Of a stretch of 64,000 nt of DNA, positions 8,979 to 17,456 are shown one piece after another. The notes beneath the pieces were generated by a model that was given only the letters and a program-made list of their open reading frames with translations, was not told the origin of the DNA and did no database searches. Source of the stretch: JACPVF01 sp964502095 (GTDB taxonomy: Bacteria > Chloroflexota > Anaerolineae > Anaerolineales > Villigracilaceae); assembly GCA_964502095.1 (NCBI GenBank), contig CAZCUF010000001.1:1-64000 (forward strand), given 5' to 3'. Position 1 is the first letter of the stretch. Each line of letters begins with the position of its first letter. Both the position numbers and the translations under genes were made by a program.

Positions 8979-10502
8979 CTAAGCGTTTTTTGCGTTAATC
9001 GCTTTGCTGTTCGCCATCAAGCCTGCCGTGACCTGTTCGCGATAGCCCACCGTGTTGTACGTGCAAAAGGGAATCATTCGCCCATCGGGGATCAGGAATT
9101 CCACACAGCATTTCATGGCATTCTTTACGTTGAAGGTGTACGGGTCCATGAAATCGCGCGTGTTGATCATGAACACATGACGCCCAAGGTCACGCGGCGC
9201 GTGATCGCTCAACGGCAGATGCGCGTGACAGGATTCACATCGCTGGCCGGCGCGCGTCTCTTCCACGGTGTGATGTTCGCTCCCGCCGTTCGACCTCCCT
9301 TTGAGCATATTCGTAATATCCTGCGCGGCTTCGTCCGAACCGACCTTTGCTGAACTGCTCCACAGCCGTTCGAGCGTTTTGAGCAGATCGTCGTTCAGCG
9401 CGGGCATGGTGCGGTTCTTGATGTAATTGAGATAAAACGAAATATCGAGGATACGCGTGATGGGCGTGACCGTGTCGCCTTCGATCATCGCGTAGGTGAC
9501 GAAGTTGCAGGTCGGCATACAGCACGGGACGGGGACGAAGTCGTCAAGTTTGATCAAGCCGTTCGTCTGCGTTTCCAAATTTTTCAACACATCAGGGATG
9601 GTCATGCGCGTCAGCGGGTCGGCAGGGATGTGTCTCTGCGCGCGGAAGGCGGGCTGAAAGTTGACGCCGAACACCGCGGGATGACTCAAGCCGAACTCGA
9701 CGATGTGACCGATCTCGTGTTCGTTGATTCCGCGCTCGACCGCCGCAACCAGCACGACGCGCATATCGTGTTTTGCCAGCCGATCCAACGCTTTCAATTT
9801 GATGTCGAGCAAGTCCGCTTTGCCGCGGATCAACTCGTTCGTGCGCGCCTCGAAACCGTCAAACTGCAAATAGACGTGCGCTTTCGTCTTTGCCAGCGCT
9901 TCCAAAAATTTATCGTCGCGCGCGATGCGAATGCCGTTCGTGTTCAGCATCACGTATTTGATTCCCTTGCGGTTCGCCAACTCAATAAATTCGATGATCT
10001 GCGGGTGCAAACTCGGCTCGCCTCCCGAAAACTGCAATACTTCGGGGTCGCCTTCCGCGGCGATGAAGTTGTCGATCATGAACTCGACCTGCTCATAGGT
10101 CAGTTCGAAACCGTCCTTTGCGAGATGCGTCCCTGAATTGGCGAAACACAGCGGACAATCCAAGTTGCACGCCTGATTGACTTCGATCAATCCCAAACAC
10201 GCATGTTGTTGATGGTCGGGACATAGTCCGCAATCGAGCGGGCATCCTTCATTGACTTCGGTCGCAAATTGCAGGGGAATCGTGCCGGGCTTGTTGTACG
10301 GCATAATCTTGACGTATAACTCGGCATCGCCGAAGAACAACGCTTCAGCCTGACCGTGATCCGGGCACCATTTACGAAGGTAAACTTTGCCGTCACGCAG
10401 GAGAATCCGCGCGTCCACCACCTTGCGGCATTCCGGGCAGATGGATTTTGTCAACTCCCAAAATATTTCCTTGCGGTCTTCCTTGAGAATAGTCTGGTCC
10501 AA
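8979..10502 (-). CDS. radical SAM protein, COG1964 / tetraether-synthase-like
   Basis: This is a radical SAM enzyme of about 507 residues. The CX3CX2C cluster motif is CNLDCPLC, near residue 112. It is preceded by the Cys-rich CPLDCGLC segment and an N-terminal CPECR...CPDHG zinc- or cluster-like motif, with further Cys groups in the C-terminal third (CCMPTC, RCESCHAH). This layout matches the family that contains archaeal tetraether synthase (Tes), which joins lipid tails; the role here is inferred only. I prefer the TTG at 10502 (GGAG six bases ahead) over a TTG at 10514. The last residues after GLMANS may have been replaced by the adjacent insert. It follows lgt and a small membrane protein on the same strand. 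Confidence 0.75.
   Translation of the reverse strand: MDQTILKEDRKEIFWELTKSICPECRKVVDARILLRDGKVYLRKWCPDHGQAEALFFGDAELYVKIMPYNKPGTIPLQFATEVNEGCPLDCGLCPDHQQHACLGLIEVNQACNLDCPLCFANSGTHLAKDGFELTYEQVEFMIDNFIAAEGDPEVLQFSGGEPSLHPQIIEFIELANRKGIKYVMLNTNGIRIARDDKFLEALAKTKAHVYLQFDGFEARTNELIRGKADLLDIKLKALDRLAKHDMRVVLVAAVERGINEHEIGHIVEFGLSHPAVFGVNFQPAFRAQRHIPADPLTRMTIPDVLKNLETQTNGLIKLDDFVPVPCCMPTCNFVTYAMIEGDTVTPITRILDISFYLNYIKNRTMPALNDDLLKTLERLWSSSAKVGSDEAAQDITNMLKGRSNGGSEHHTVEETRAGQRCESCHAHLPLSDHAPRDLGRHVFMINTRDFMDPYTFNVKNAMKCCVEFLIPDGRMIPFCTYNTVGYREQVTAGLMANSKAINAKNA
9010..9023. repeat. right 14-bp direct repeat flanking the insert
   Basis: This is an exact copy of 7671-7684. It lies within the radical SAM coding sequence about 30 bases from its stop codon. 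Confidence 0.55.
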
Positions 10503-10528
10503 TGTTTTCTCCAAAGTTTATTTAATGG

Positions 10529-10945
10529 CTAACCGCCCGAATAAGAGAAGAGCACGACAAAGCACCATAGCAGGAAGACCACCCCGAGGAGAACAGCAAG
10601 AGCCAGCACGATGCCGAATCCCAACACCATGCCCAGCGCGATCTGACTGCGCGTGCGGGCAAAATAGACGATAAGGGCAATATTAATCACCCAGGGCAGG
10701 AGCATTAGAACCCAGGAGAGAACCGTGAGCAGAGGCGAATATCTGAAATTACCCTCGAGATTACTCAGGACAAACAGTAATCCGAACTGACAGGCCGCCA
10801 ACACAATATTCAACACAAAGAAGAGGCCGACGCCCAGCCAGAGATCGCGTTTCTTTTCAGCGGGATCGGTATATTCCTTATGGGCCAGCCATTTTGATCT
10901 GCCGCCCTGATTCGAATCTAGTGGGGAGTTATTTTCCGGGTTCAT
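10529..10945 (-). CDS. small multi-pass membrane protein, unknown
   Basis: A 138-residue protein with a polar N-terminus of about 35 residues (ending DPAEKKRD) and then three to four hydrophobic segments. I do not recognise the family; it loosely resembles small DUF4870-like membrane proteins. GAGGA precedes the ATG at 10945. It lies between lgt (66 nt upstream) and the radical SAM gene (26 nt downstream of its stop), probably in one transcript, so a membrane-lipid context is possible but unproven. Confidence 0.6.
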   Translation of the reverse strand: MNPENNSPLDSNQGGRSKWLAHKEYTDPAEKKRDLWLGVGLFFVLNIVLAACQFGLLFVLSNLEGNFRYSPLLTVLSWVLMLLPWVINIALIVYFARTRSQIALGMVLGFGIVLALAVLLGVVFLLWCFVVLFSYSGG

Positions 10946-11011
10946 AATTCCTCGCTATCAACGGACAATATTATGAAAATTGAAATCTTCGTTCCGAATT
11001 TCGATTTTCTT

Positions 11012-11782
11012 TTAAGCGGGTTGTGCGGCTATGAACAGTTTTTCCCGATTCTTCACAAAATAAACGATCACTGCAACAAACAACAGCGCGCTCGCGAACT
11101 GCTGACCCGTGAGTCCCAGCGCCATGACTTGATTGTTGCGCACGAACTCCACAAAAAAGCGGAAGAAGGCATAGCCCGCGACGCCGAACTTCAACAAATT
11201 GCCGTTCTGCATCCACTTGTGATCGCGCAGGGCAAGCAAAATTCCGAACCAGAGCAAATTGAACGCCATATCGTACAACGGCGCGGGATGCACCAGATAA
11301 TCCGCGCCCGGGACGGGCACGCCCCACGGCAAAGTCGTCGGTTTGCCCAGCCCGTCTTCAAATGAAAGATAACAACCCACGCGCCCGATGGCGGTCGCCA
11401 ATGCCATAGCCGGCGCGAACGCGTCGCACGAGCAGGTTTTCTTGCCGATGGCTTTACTGGCGATATAACCGCCGATGTACGCGCCAGCCACCCCTCCGAG
11501 AATCGAGCCGGGTCCGATGCGCGGATCGAACAGCGCGTACATGTTCAACACGATCGGGGCATATTCAAATCCGTTGAAAAATAAGATCGAGATTCTGGCG
11601 CCGATCATCCCCCCAACGAAGGCCGCCAGCGTGATCGGAAACACTTCCTCGCGCGACCACCGCCTGCGCCGGGCTTCGATCAACAACCAGCCAAGTCCCG
11701 CCAACAGCGCAAACAAGAGAAAAAATCCATGTGAATAAATGGGGACGCCGCCAACTGTGAACAGTATTAACCTGGGGGACAT
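11012..11782 (-). CDS. lgt: prolipoprotein diacylglyceryl transferase
   Basis: Lgt moves diacylglycerol from phosphatidylglycerol to the lipobox Cys of prolipoproteins at the membrane. The 256-residue, about seven-helix protein has the family landmarks: an IYSHGFF start region, GGMIGARISILFF, the glycine-rich GPGSILGGVAGAYIGG, the signature AIGRVGCYLSFEDGLGKPT, and HPAPLYD. AGGAGG precedes the ATG, and a TATAAT on the minus strand (11820-11815) gives a leader of about 30 nt. It heads a minus-strand operon that ends with the radical SAM gene. Confidence 0.95.
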   Translation of the reverse strand: MSPRLILFTVGGVPIYSHGFFLLFALLAGLGWLLIEARRRRWSREEVFPITLAAFVGGMIGARISILFFNGFEYAPIVLNMYALFDPRIGPGSILGGVAGAYIGGYIASKAIGKKTCSCDAFAPAMALATAIGRVGCYLSFEDGLGKPTTLPWGVPVPGADYLVHPAPLYDMAFNLLWFGILLALRDHKWMQNGNLLKFGVAGYAFFRFFVEFVRNNQVMALGLTGQQFASALLFVAVIVYFVKNREKLFIAAQPA

Positions 11783-11854
11783 ACTCGCCTCCTGTGGCTG
11801 CCGAAGTTCGGCCCATTATACATACGAATCATACGAAAGTAAACAAGCGGCCTC

Positions 11855-11863
11855 GTGTATAAT
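11855..11863 (+). promoter_or_regulatory. -10 promoter with predicted leaderless start
   Basis: A consensus TATAAT at 11858-11863 ends six bases before the ATG at 11870, so the A of the ATG would be close to +1. It is divergent from the lgt promoter, about 40 bp away. Confidence 0.5.
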
Positions 11864-11869
11864 CCGCGC

Positions 11870-12778
11870 ATGAGGCGTTTGCAGGCAACCTTGTTGTTGA
11901 CACTGATTCTGCTGGCGGGACTCATCCCTGTGACGATTTATCTCATGGAGGGCAATTCGCTGACACGCGACACTGCCTCCCTCCCGCTCCGTGAATTGAC
12001 TCTCCACGAACAAGCCGCGCAGACCCTCGCAGGGCTGGTCGTCAAACCGATCTATATGGTGTTATGCCTGGCTGTCATCGTTATACTGGTCGGTCAGACG
12101 CGCTCCGCGCTGGTTGCCCTGTTGTGGGGACAGATCGCCTTCCTTGCAGGGGAAATTTTCTGCGCGATCAACTTCTATATCTATCGGCACGAATCATTGC
12201 TTTCGGAATACCTGCATAGCTTCGGCATGGCCGTGGCGTTCGGCTTCACGATCTTTGCCTTGCTCGAATGGCTCGAACTGCTGACCAATGCCGGGCGCAA
12301 ACCGATCCTGTCGAAAGAAATCAAGGCATTCACGTTATTTGCGCTACCGGTCCTTGCAAGCCTGACCTTTGTTCCCCTGCTTGCTCCGCTTCAAACGGAA
12401 GCCTATTCGACCTCCATTTTCAATATTTCTTATTCCTATACGCGCTTCGATGTGTACGAAATTTACGAACGCCGAATTCTGCCCTTGTTTGCCCTTGCCG
12501 TCTTCATCGCCGCATTCCTTTCCCTGTTGAATCGACAAATCGGCATGTCGTTTCGAGCCAAAGCCCTGCTTTGTGCGGGGTTGGGCGCGCTCGGCTTTTC
12601 GTTCTTCCGTATTGCGCTCAATGCCATTTTCGTGAACAGCCTCGTCTGGTTCGAATTTTGGGAGGAGGCCACCGAATTGATGTTCGTCGGCGCGGTGGCA
12701 TTCACCCTTTGGCGTTTCAAACCGTTCCTCAAGAAAACCCCTTTGCTCGAGGCGCTGCGCTCATGGGGCTCAAATTGA
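11870..12778 (+). CDS. multi-pass membrane protein, unknown
   Basis: A 302-residue hydrophobic protein with about seven predicted membrane segments starting at residue 5. I do not recognise a family. No catalytic or metal-binding motif stands out apart from charged residues in the later helices. An in-frame GTG at 11855 overlaps the -10 box, so the ATG at 11870 is the better start, giving an almost leaderless mRNA without a Shine-Dalgarno. It ends 42 nt before obg, which has its own -10 box. Confidence 0.65.
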   Translation: MRRLQATLLLTLILLAGLIPVTIYLMEGNSLTRDTASLPLRELTLHEQAAQTLAGLVVKPIYMVLCLAVIVILVGQTRSALVALLWGQIAFLAGEIFCAINFYIYRHESLLSEYLHSFGMAVAFGFTIFALLEWLELLTNAGRKPILSKEIKAFTLFALPVLASLTFVPLLAPLQTEAYSTSIFNISYSYTRFDVYEIYERRILPLFALAVFIAAFLSLLNRQIGMSFRAKALLCAGLGALGFSFFRIALNAIFVNSLVWFEFWEEATELMFVGAVAFTLWRFKPFLKKTPLLEALRSWGSN

Positions 12779-12807
12779 TATTCATCGGAACGCGCAAGAA
12801 CTAACGA

Positions 12808-12813
12808 TATAAT
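12808..12813 (+). promoter_or_regulatory. -10 promoter of obg
   Basis: A consensus TATAAT ends seven bases before the obg ATG, again implying a transcript with little or no 5' leader. Confidence 0.5.
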
Positions 12814-12820
12814 CGGGGAC

Positions 12821-14086
12821 ATGTTTACCGATCAAGTTGAAATCCGCGTCCGCTCGGGCAAGGGCGGCGATGGCATGGTGCACTTCCGCCGCGAAAAATA
12901 TGTACCGCGCGGCGGGCCGGATGGTGGAGACGGCGGCAAGGGCGGCGATGTGATTTTCGAAGTGAAACCCACGCTCAACACGCTTTCGGCGTTTCGTCCC
13001 AATCAGAAATTCGCGGCCGATGACGGCGGCGCAGGCGGCAGTGCGCAAAAGACCGGCAGGAACGGCGCGGACCTGACCATCTTCGTCCCACCGGGCACGG
13101 TCGTTTACGATGCTGACACACAGACACTGCTCAGCGATTTAACAGATGCAGGCCAGCGATTGACAATCTGCAAAGGCGGGCGCGGTGGACGCGGCAACCA
13201 GCACTTTGCCACCTCGCGCAATCAAGCGCCGCGCACCGCAGAACGCGGCGAACCCGGCGAAGAAAAACGCCTCCAACTGGAACTCAAGCTGATCGCCGAT
13301 ATCGGGCTGATCGGCCTCCCGAACGCGGGCAAATCCACACTGCTCTCGGCATTGACGAACGCCCGGCCAAAGATCGCTTCGTATCCGTTCACCACGCTCG
13401 AACCCAATCTGGGCGTCGCGCAAGTGGACGACGACACGGCCATCGTGTTGGCAGATATCCCCGGCTTGATCGAAGGCGCGGCTGAAGGCGCGGGACTCGG
13501 CCACGATTTTCTGCGTCATATTCAACGCACCCGCGTCTTGATCCATTTGTTGGACGGATTATCCAATGATCCGCTGGCAGATTTCAGCCAGATCAACTCC
13601 GAACTGGCTTTGTTCGACCCGAATCTGGCGAAGAAGCCGCAAATTGTAGCGTTGAATAAAATCGATCAGCTCGAAGTGCAGGAGCGGCTCAAAGATCTCC
13701 AGGCCCGATTCAAAAAGAAGAAAGTGGATTTGATGGCTGTCTCAGCTTTGGCGCGCACAAATACGCGCGAGCTGTTACTCAATGCCGCGCAGAAACTGGC
13801 AGAAACTCCCCCACTGGAAGAAGTCGAAGCGCCGTTGCCCATCTATCGTCCACAGGAAGACGCGAACCAGTTTGAGATCAAGCGCGAAGGCGCAACCGAA
13901 TGGCGTCTCTCGGGGCCGGCCATCGAACGATCCGCGGCGATGACCTATTGGGAACACGACGGCTCCGTGCGCAGATTCCAACGCCTGATGGAAAAACTCG
14001 GCGTGGACGAAGCCTTGCGCAAGGCAGGCGTGCAGGAAGGCGATACTGTTTTAATTGGCGATTACGAGCTGGAATGGCAGGAATAA
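12821..14086 (+). CDS. obg: GTPase Obg/CgtA
   Basis: This essential ribosome-associated GTPase acts in late 50S assembly and stress signalling. All three domains are present in 421 residues: the glycine-rich Obg fold (about 1-158, with GGKGGDV and GGRGGRGNQHFATS), the G domain (G1 GLPNAGKST, G3 DIPGLIEGA, G4 NKID) and the C-terminal OCT domain (about 345-421). There is no clear Shine-Dalgarno, and TATAAT lies 7 nt upstream. In many bacteria obg follows rplU-rpmA; here those genes are 18 kb away. Confidence 0.97.
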   Translation: MFTDQVEIRVRSGKGGDGMVHFRREKYVPRGGPDGGDGGKGGDVIFEVKPTLNTLSAFRPNQKFAADDGGAGGSAQKTGRNGADLTIFVPPGTVVYDADTQTLLSDLTDAGQRLTICKGGRGGRGNQHFATSRNQAPRTAERGEPGEEKRLQLELKLIADIGLIGLPNAGKSTLLSALTNARPKIASYPFTTLEPNLGVAQVDDDTAIVLADIPGLIEGAAEGAGLGHDFLRHIQRTRVLIHLLDGLSNDPLADFSQINSELALFDPNLAKKPQIVALNKIDQLEVQERLKDLQARFKKKKVDLMAVSALARTNTRELLLNAAQKLAETPPLEEVEAPLPIYRPQEDANQFEIKREGATEWRLSGPAIERSAAMTYWEHDGSVRRFQRLMEKLGVDEALRKAGVQEGDTVLIGDYELEWQE

Positions 14087-14093
14087 AAATCTC

Positions 14094-14122
14094 TTGACGT
14101 AAATCATCCCGAAAGGTATAGT
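14094..14122 (+). promoter_or_regulatory. sigma-70 promoter of the ABC transporter leader
   Basis: TTGACG and TATAGT are separated by exactly 17 bases, close to consensus. The predicted +1 is near 14129, which leaves a leader of about 165 nt before the permease ATG. Confidence 0.75.
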
Positions 14123-14128
14123 CACTCA

Positions 14129-14282
14129 CAGAAAGACAGACCTCATTATGGAAAGCTCGCTTTCGCCCGACCCTGACCGTAAAACACTATTTCATCCTAC
14201 TGACTGGTGACGTTAGGAAGAATTCGTCTTTTCAGCGAACTTAAATTCGCCCCGCGCACCGGCCACGCGGGGTGTTTTCTTG
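14129..14282 (+). promoter_or_regulatory. structured 5' leader with terminator (attenuator or riboswitch candidate)
   Basis: The RNA between promoter and permease start contains several short hairpins: GAAAG/CTTTC near 14151, a CCTA.../TTAGG stem near 14195-14217, and GCGAA/TTCGC at 14234-14250. It ends in an intrinsic terminator, CCCCGCG / CGCGGGG (14250-14256 with 14266-14272) followed by TGTTTTCTT. A 20-codon open frame starts at the ATG at 14148 and ends at 14210, without a ribosome-binding site. It does not match the TPP, SAM, cobalamin, guanidine-I, fluoride, c-di-GMP-I or M-box consensus as I know them. Confidence 0.55.
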
Positions 14283-14294
14283 CAAAGAATAAAC

Positions 14295-16016
14295 ATGGGA
14301 TTGTTGCAAAACATTCTTCCGCCCAAAGAACGCCTGGAACGCTCCTTCCCGCTGGGAGACGTGGTCGTTTTGATCTTAATGGCGGTTGTGATCTATGGCG
14401 GGACGCGTCTTGCGTTCGACGCTCCGGCCGTAGTCAACGGACCACAGATTTCACTCGATCCGTCGGCCCTGCCGTGGTACACACTGCTGTCCACAGCCCG
14501 GATGCTGGCCGCGTACATTCTCTCGCTCGTCTTCACGCTAACCTACGGACGCGCCGCCGCCTATAACCGCCGCGCCGAAGCCATTCTCATGCCTCTGCTC
14601 GATGTATTGCAGAGCGTTCCAATTCTTTCCTTCCTGCCGGTTGTATTGCTCAGCCTGAGCGCCATCCTGCCGCAAAGGATAGCCACCGAACTGGCGGCCA
14701 TCGTTTTGATCTTTACCAGTCAGGCCTGGAACATGACCTTCGGCTGGTATCAATCGCTCACCACCCTCCCCACCGAACTGCGCGAGGCCAGTTCCATTTT
14801 TCGTTTGAATCGCTGGATGCGATTCAGGAATCTGGAACTGCCGTTTGCCACCATCGGCCTGATCTGGAACAGCGTCATGTCCTGGGCCGGAGGCTGGTTC
14901 TTCCTGATGGCCGCGGAGATATTCACCGTCGGCTCGCGCGACTTTCGCCTGCCAGGTTTGGGCGCGTATTTGCAGGAGGCCGCCAATCAGGGCAACTTCC
15001 ACGCCATTGCCTTCGGCCTGATCGCGCTGATCCTGACCATCGTCGCGCTCGATCAATTCATCTGGCGGCCCTTGCTCACATGGTCCGACCGCTTCAAAAT
15101 TGAAACTGTCGAAAGCAGTGAACCGCCGAGTTCCTGGTTCTACAATCTCATTCAGACTTCACAGTTATATTACTGGTCGCGTTCGCTCTTCGACAAACTA
15201 TTCGAACGTTTTGACCGCTGGACGATTCGGCGTTCACCGATCATTTCTTCGCTGGACGAAGACGATTCAAAACCGGGCTGGAAGCTGGTTCTGTTCTTCA
15301 TTCTGATCGGCCTGGTGATGGTTTACGGCGGGTATCACGCGGCCGTCATGCTGGCGGCCATCCCACACACACAATGGATTCAGATCGGGCTGGGAGTGAT
15401 CGCCACGTTCCTGCGCGTGAGCGTTTCGCTGGTCATTGCCCTGCTGTGGACGATACCGGTCGGCGTGGCAATCGGCACGAATCGACGCGTCGCAACCGTG
15501 CTTCAGCCCATCGTCCAGGTAACGGCCGCGATACCGGCCACGGCCATTTTCCCCATTCTCCTGCTGTTCTTCATCAACATGACTGGCGGCTTGAACATCG
15601 CCGCCATCTTTTTGATGCTGATGGGCACGCAATGGTATTTGTTATTCAATATCATCGCGGGCGCCAGCGCCATTCCGCAGGACTTAAAATACACTGCTTC
15701 TTTATTACAACTTTCGAAATGGGAAAGATGGCGCACTTTGATTCTGCCCGCGTTGTTTCCGTACATCATCACCGGTTCGATCACAGCCAGCGGCGGCGCA
15801 TGGAACGCCAGTATCGTTGCCGAATATGTGCACTTCGGCGGGCAGACCATTTTCGCAACCGGCATCGGCTCAATCATCTCGCAAGCTACAGCCGGCGGCG
15901 ATTATCCGCTTCTGCTTGCCGCCACTCTCAGCATGATCCTGGCAGTCGTGCTGGCCAATCGTCTGTTCTGGCGAAGGCTGTATAAAGCCGCGGAAGAAAA
16001 ATATCGGATGGAGTGA
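14295..16016 (+). CDS. ABC transporter permease, duplicated (NitT/TauT-like)
   Basis: A 573-residue inner-membrane permease with two tandem binding-protein-dependent transport domains. Each has the EAA-type loop (LPTELREASSIFRL and IPQDLKYTASLLQL), with the halves joined near residue 300. A fused permease of this kind needs only one copy plus an ATPase dimer. The family handles anions or small organic acids in other organisms; the substrate here is unknown, and no periplasmic binding protein gene is adjacent. The ATG at 14295 is preferred to a TTG at 14280 that lies in the terminator tail. Confidence 0.8.
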   Translation: MGLLQNILPPKERLERSFPLGDVVVLILMAVVIYGGTRLAFDAPAVVNGPQISLDPSALPWYTLLSTARMLAAYILSLVFTLTYGRAAAYNRRAEAILMPLLDVLQSVPILSFLPVVLLSLSAILPQRIATELAAIVLIFTSQAWNMTFGWYQSLTTLPTELREASSIFRLNRWMRFRNLELPFATIGLIWNSVMSWAGGWFFLMAAEIFTVGSRDFRLPGLGAYLQEAANQGNFHAIAFGLIALILTIVALDQFIWRPLLTWSDRFKIETVESSEPPSSWFYNLIQTSQLYYWSRSLFDKLFERFDRWTIRRSPIISSLDEDDSKPGWKLVLFFILIGLVMVYGGYHAAVMLAAIPHTQWIQIGLGVIATFLRVSVSLVIALLWTIPVGVAIGTNRRVATVLQPIVQVTAAIPATAIFPILLLFFINMTGGLNIAAIFLMLMGTQWYLLFNIIAGASAIPQDLKYTASLLQLSKWERWRTLILPALFPYIITGSITASGGAWNASIVAEYVHFGGQTIFATGIGSIISQATAGGDYPLLLAATLSMILAVVLANRLFWRRLYKAAEEKYRME

Positions 16017-16020
16017 TTCC

Positions 16021-17370
16021 ATGTCCACCAACATTAAGCATGCCGTCAATAAACCGTCCCTATTGAAATTGCGCCACATTCAACAGATTTACACCAGCGG
16101 GCATCGTCGCTTCGTGGCTGTGCAGGATGTAAACCTGACGATTGACGACGGGGAATTCGTTGCGTTGCTTGGCCCGTCCGGCTGTGGGAAAAGCACGTTA
16201 TTACGCATTATTACCGGTTTGCAAAAACCATCGGAAGGCAAAGTGCTGTATCACGAACAGCCGTTGCAAGGCGTGAACCCGCACGCGACTATCGTCTTTC
16301 AAACTTTTGCGCTGTTTCCGTGGCTGACGGTCTTCGAGAACGTGGACCTGGCGCTCAAAGCGCGCGATATTCCACCCGAGTCGCGCAAGCCGCGCGCGCT
16401 GGATTTGATCGACCGCGTCGGCCTGGACGGATTCGAAACAGCCTATCCGCGCGAGCTTTCCGGCGGCATGCGTCAAAAAGTCGGCTTTGCCCGCGCCATG
16501 GCGGTCGAACCTGAGTTACTTTGTCTCGACGAACCGTTCTCCGCGCTGGATGTATTGAGTGCGGAATCATTGCGCGGCGAACTGCTGGAACTTTGGACCA
16601 GCGGAAGTATTCCCACCAAAGCGATTCTGATGGTCAGCCACAATATCGAGGAAGCGGTCTTCATGGCCGACCGAATCGTGGTCATGGATAAAGAACCGGG
16701 GCGCATTATCTCCGAAGTCATGGTGGAATTGCCGCATCCCCGTCAGCGCAAATCGGAAGAATTTCAAAAGGTCGTCGACGAAGTGTATGGCATGCTGGCT
16801 GGCCAGACTCAGCCCGAGACGATCGAGCTTGGCAGTGCGCCGGGCGAACCGGGCCGCATCCGCGTTCTGCCGCAAGTTACCATGATAGACCTGGCCGCCC
16901 TACTTGAACATCTTTCGGAACTTCCCAACGACCGCGCCGATATTTATCGCCTGGCGGATGAATTGGGCGCAGATTCGGGACACATTCTGAGATTAATCGA
17001 GGCGGCGGAAATCTTAGGATTCAGCATCGTGGAAAAAGGCGATATCAGCCTCACGCCGCTGGGCGAAACATTCGCGGAAGCGAGCATTTTGGCGCGCAAG
17101 GAAATTTTTTCCACGCGCATCCGCCGCCTGCCGCTCGTGCGCTGGCTGACCTCCATGCTGACCCATTCCGAGAATCATGCACTCGACTGGGACATAATCC
17201 AGACCGCGCTCGAATTGGAATTTCCCAAAGAGGAAGCCGAAAAACAACTCGACACGCTGATCAATTGGGGGCGGTATGCCGAGTTGATCTCATACGATGA
17301 CGATAAAGAACTGGTCTATTTGGAAGCGCCAGTCCAAACCGCCGTGCAGGCAAACGACCTTGAACAATGA
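16021..17370 (+). CDS. ABC transporter ATPase with AAA-associated C-terminal domain
   Basis: The energising subunit for the preceding permease, which ends 4 nt upstream; GGAG lies within the permease stop region. The N-terminal 260 residues form an SsuB/TauB-type ATPase: Walker A GPSGCGKST, signature LSGGMRQKVGFARA, Walker B LLCLDEP, and switch His in SHNIEEA. The C-terminal 150 residues resemble the 'AAA-associated C-terminal' domain that accompanies duplicated permeases, with a winged-helix-like part (ADELGADSGHILRLIEAAEIL) that may sense a ligand. Confidence 0.85.
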   Translation: MSTNIKHAVNKPSLLKLRHIQQIYTSGHRRFVAVQDVNLTIDDGEFVALLGPSGCGKSTLLRIITGLQKPSEGKVLYHEQPLQGVNPHATIVFQTFALFPWLTVFENVDLALKARDIPPESRKPRALDLIDRVGLDGFETAYPRELSGGMRQKVGFARAMAVEPELLCLDEPFSALDVLSAESLRGELLELWTSGSIPTKAILMVSHNIEEAVFMADRIVVMDKEPGRIISEVMVELPHPRQRKSEEFQKVVDEVYGMLAGQTQPETIELGSAPGEPGRIRVLPQVTMIDLAALLEHLSELPNDRADIYRLADELGADSGHILRLIEAAEILGFSIVEKGDISLTPLGETFAEASILARKEIFSTRIRRLPLVRWLTSMLTHSENHALDWDIIQTALELEFPKEEAEKQLDTLINWGRYAELISYDDDKELVYLEAPVQTAVQANDLEQ

Positions 17371-17408
17371 AATAGTTTAAAGGTCAGGATATGAAACTTA
17401 ATTATCAC

Positions 17409-17437
17409 AAGGCCCTCAAGATGTTCTTGAGGGCCTT
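17409..17437. terminator. bidirectional hairpin between ABC genes and maeB
   Basis: A 13-bp perfect stem (AAGGCCCTCAAGA / TCTTGAGGGCCTT) with a 3-nt loop lies between two convergent genes. The U-tract is weak on both sides. Confidence 0.65.
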
Positions 17438-17456
17438 GCTATCACGCATCTGAAAT

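Noticed and set aside
14129..14282. ABC leader considered as a guanidine-I (ykkC) riboswitch because such transporters are often linked to it
   Set aside because: The ACTGACTGG stretch is only superficially similar; the conserved ykkC core segments are not present.
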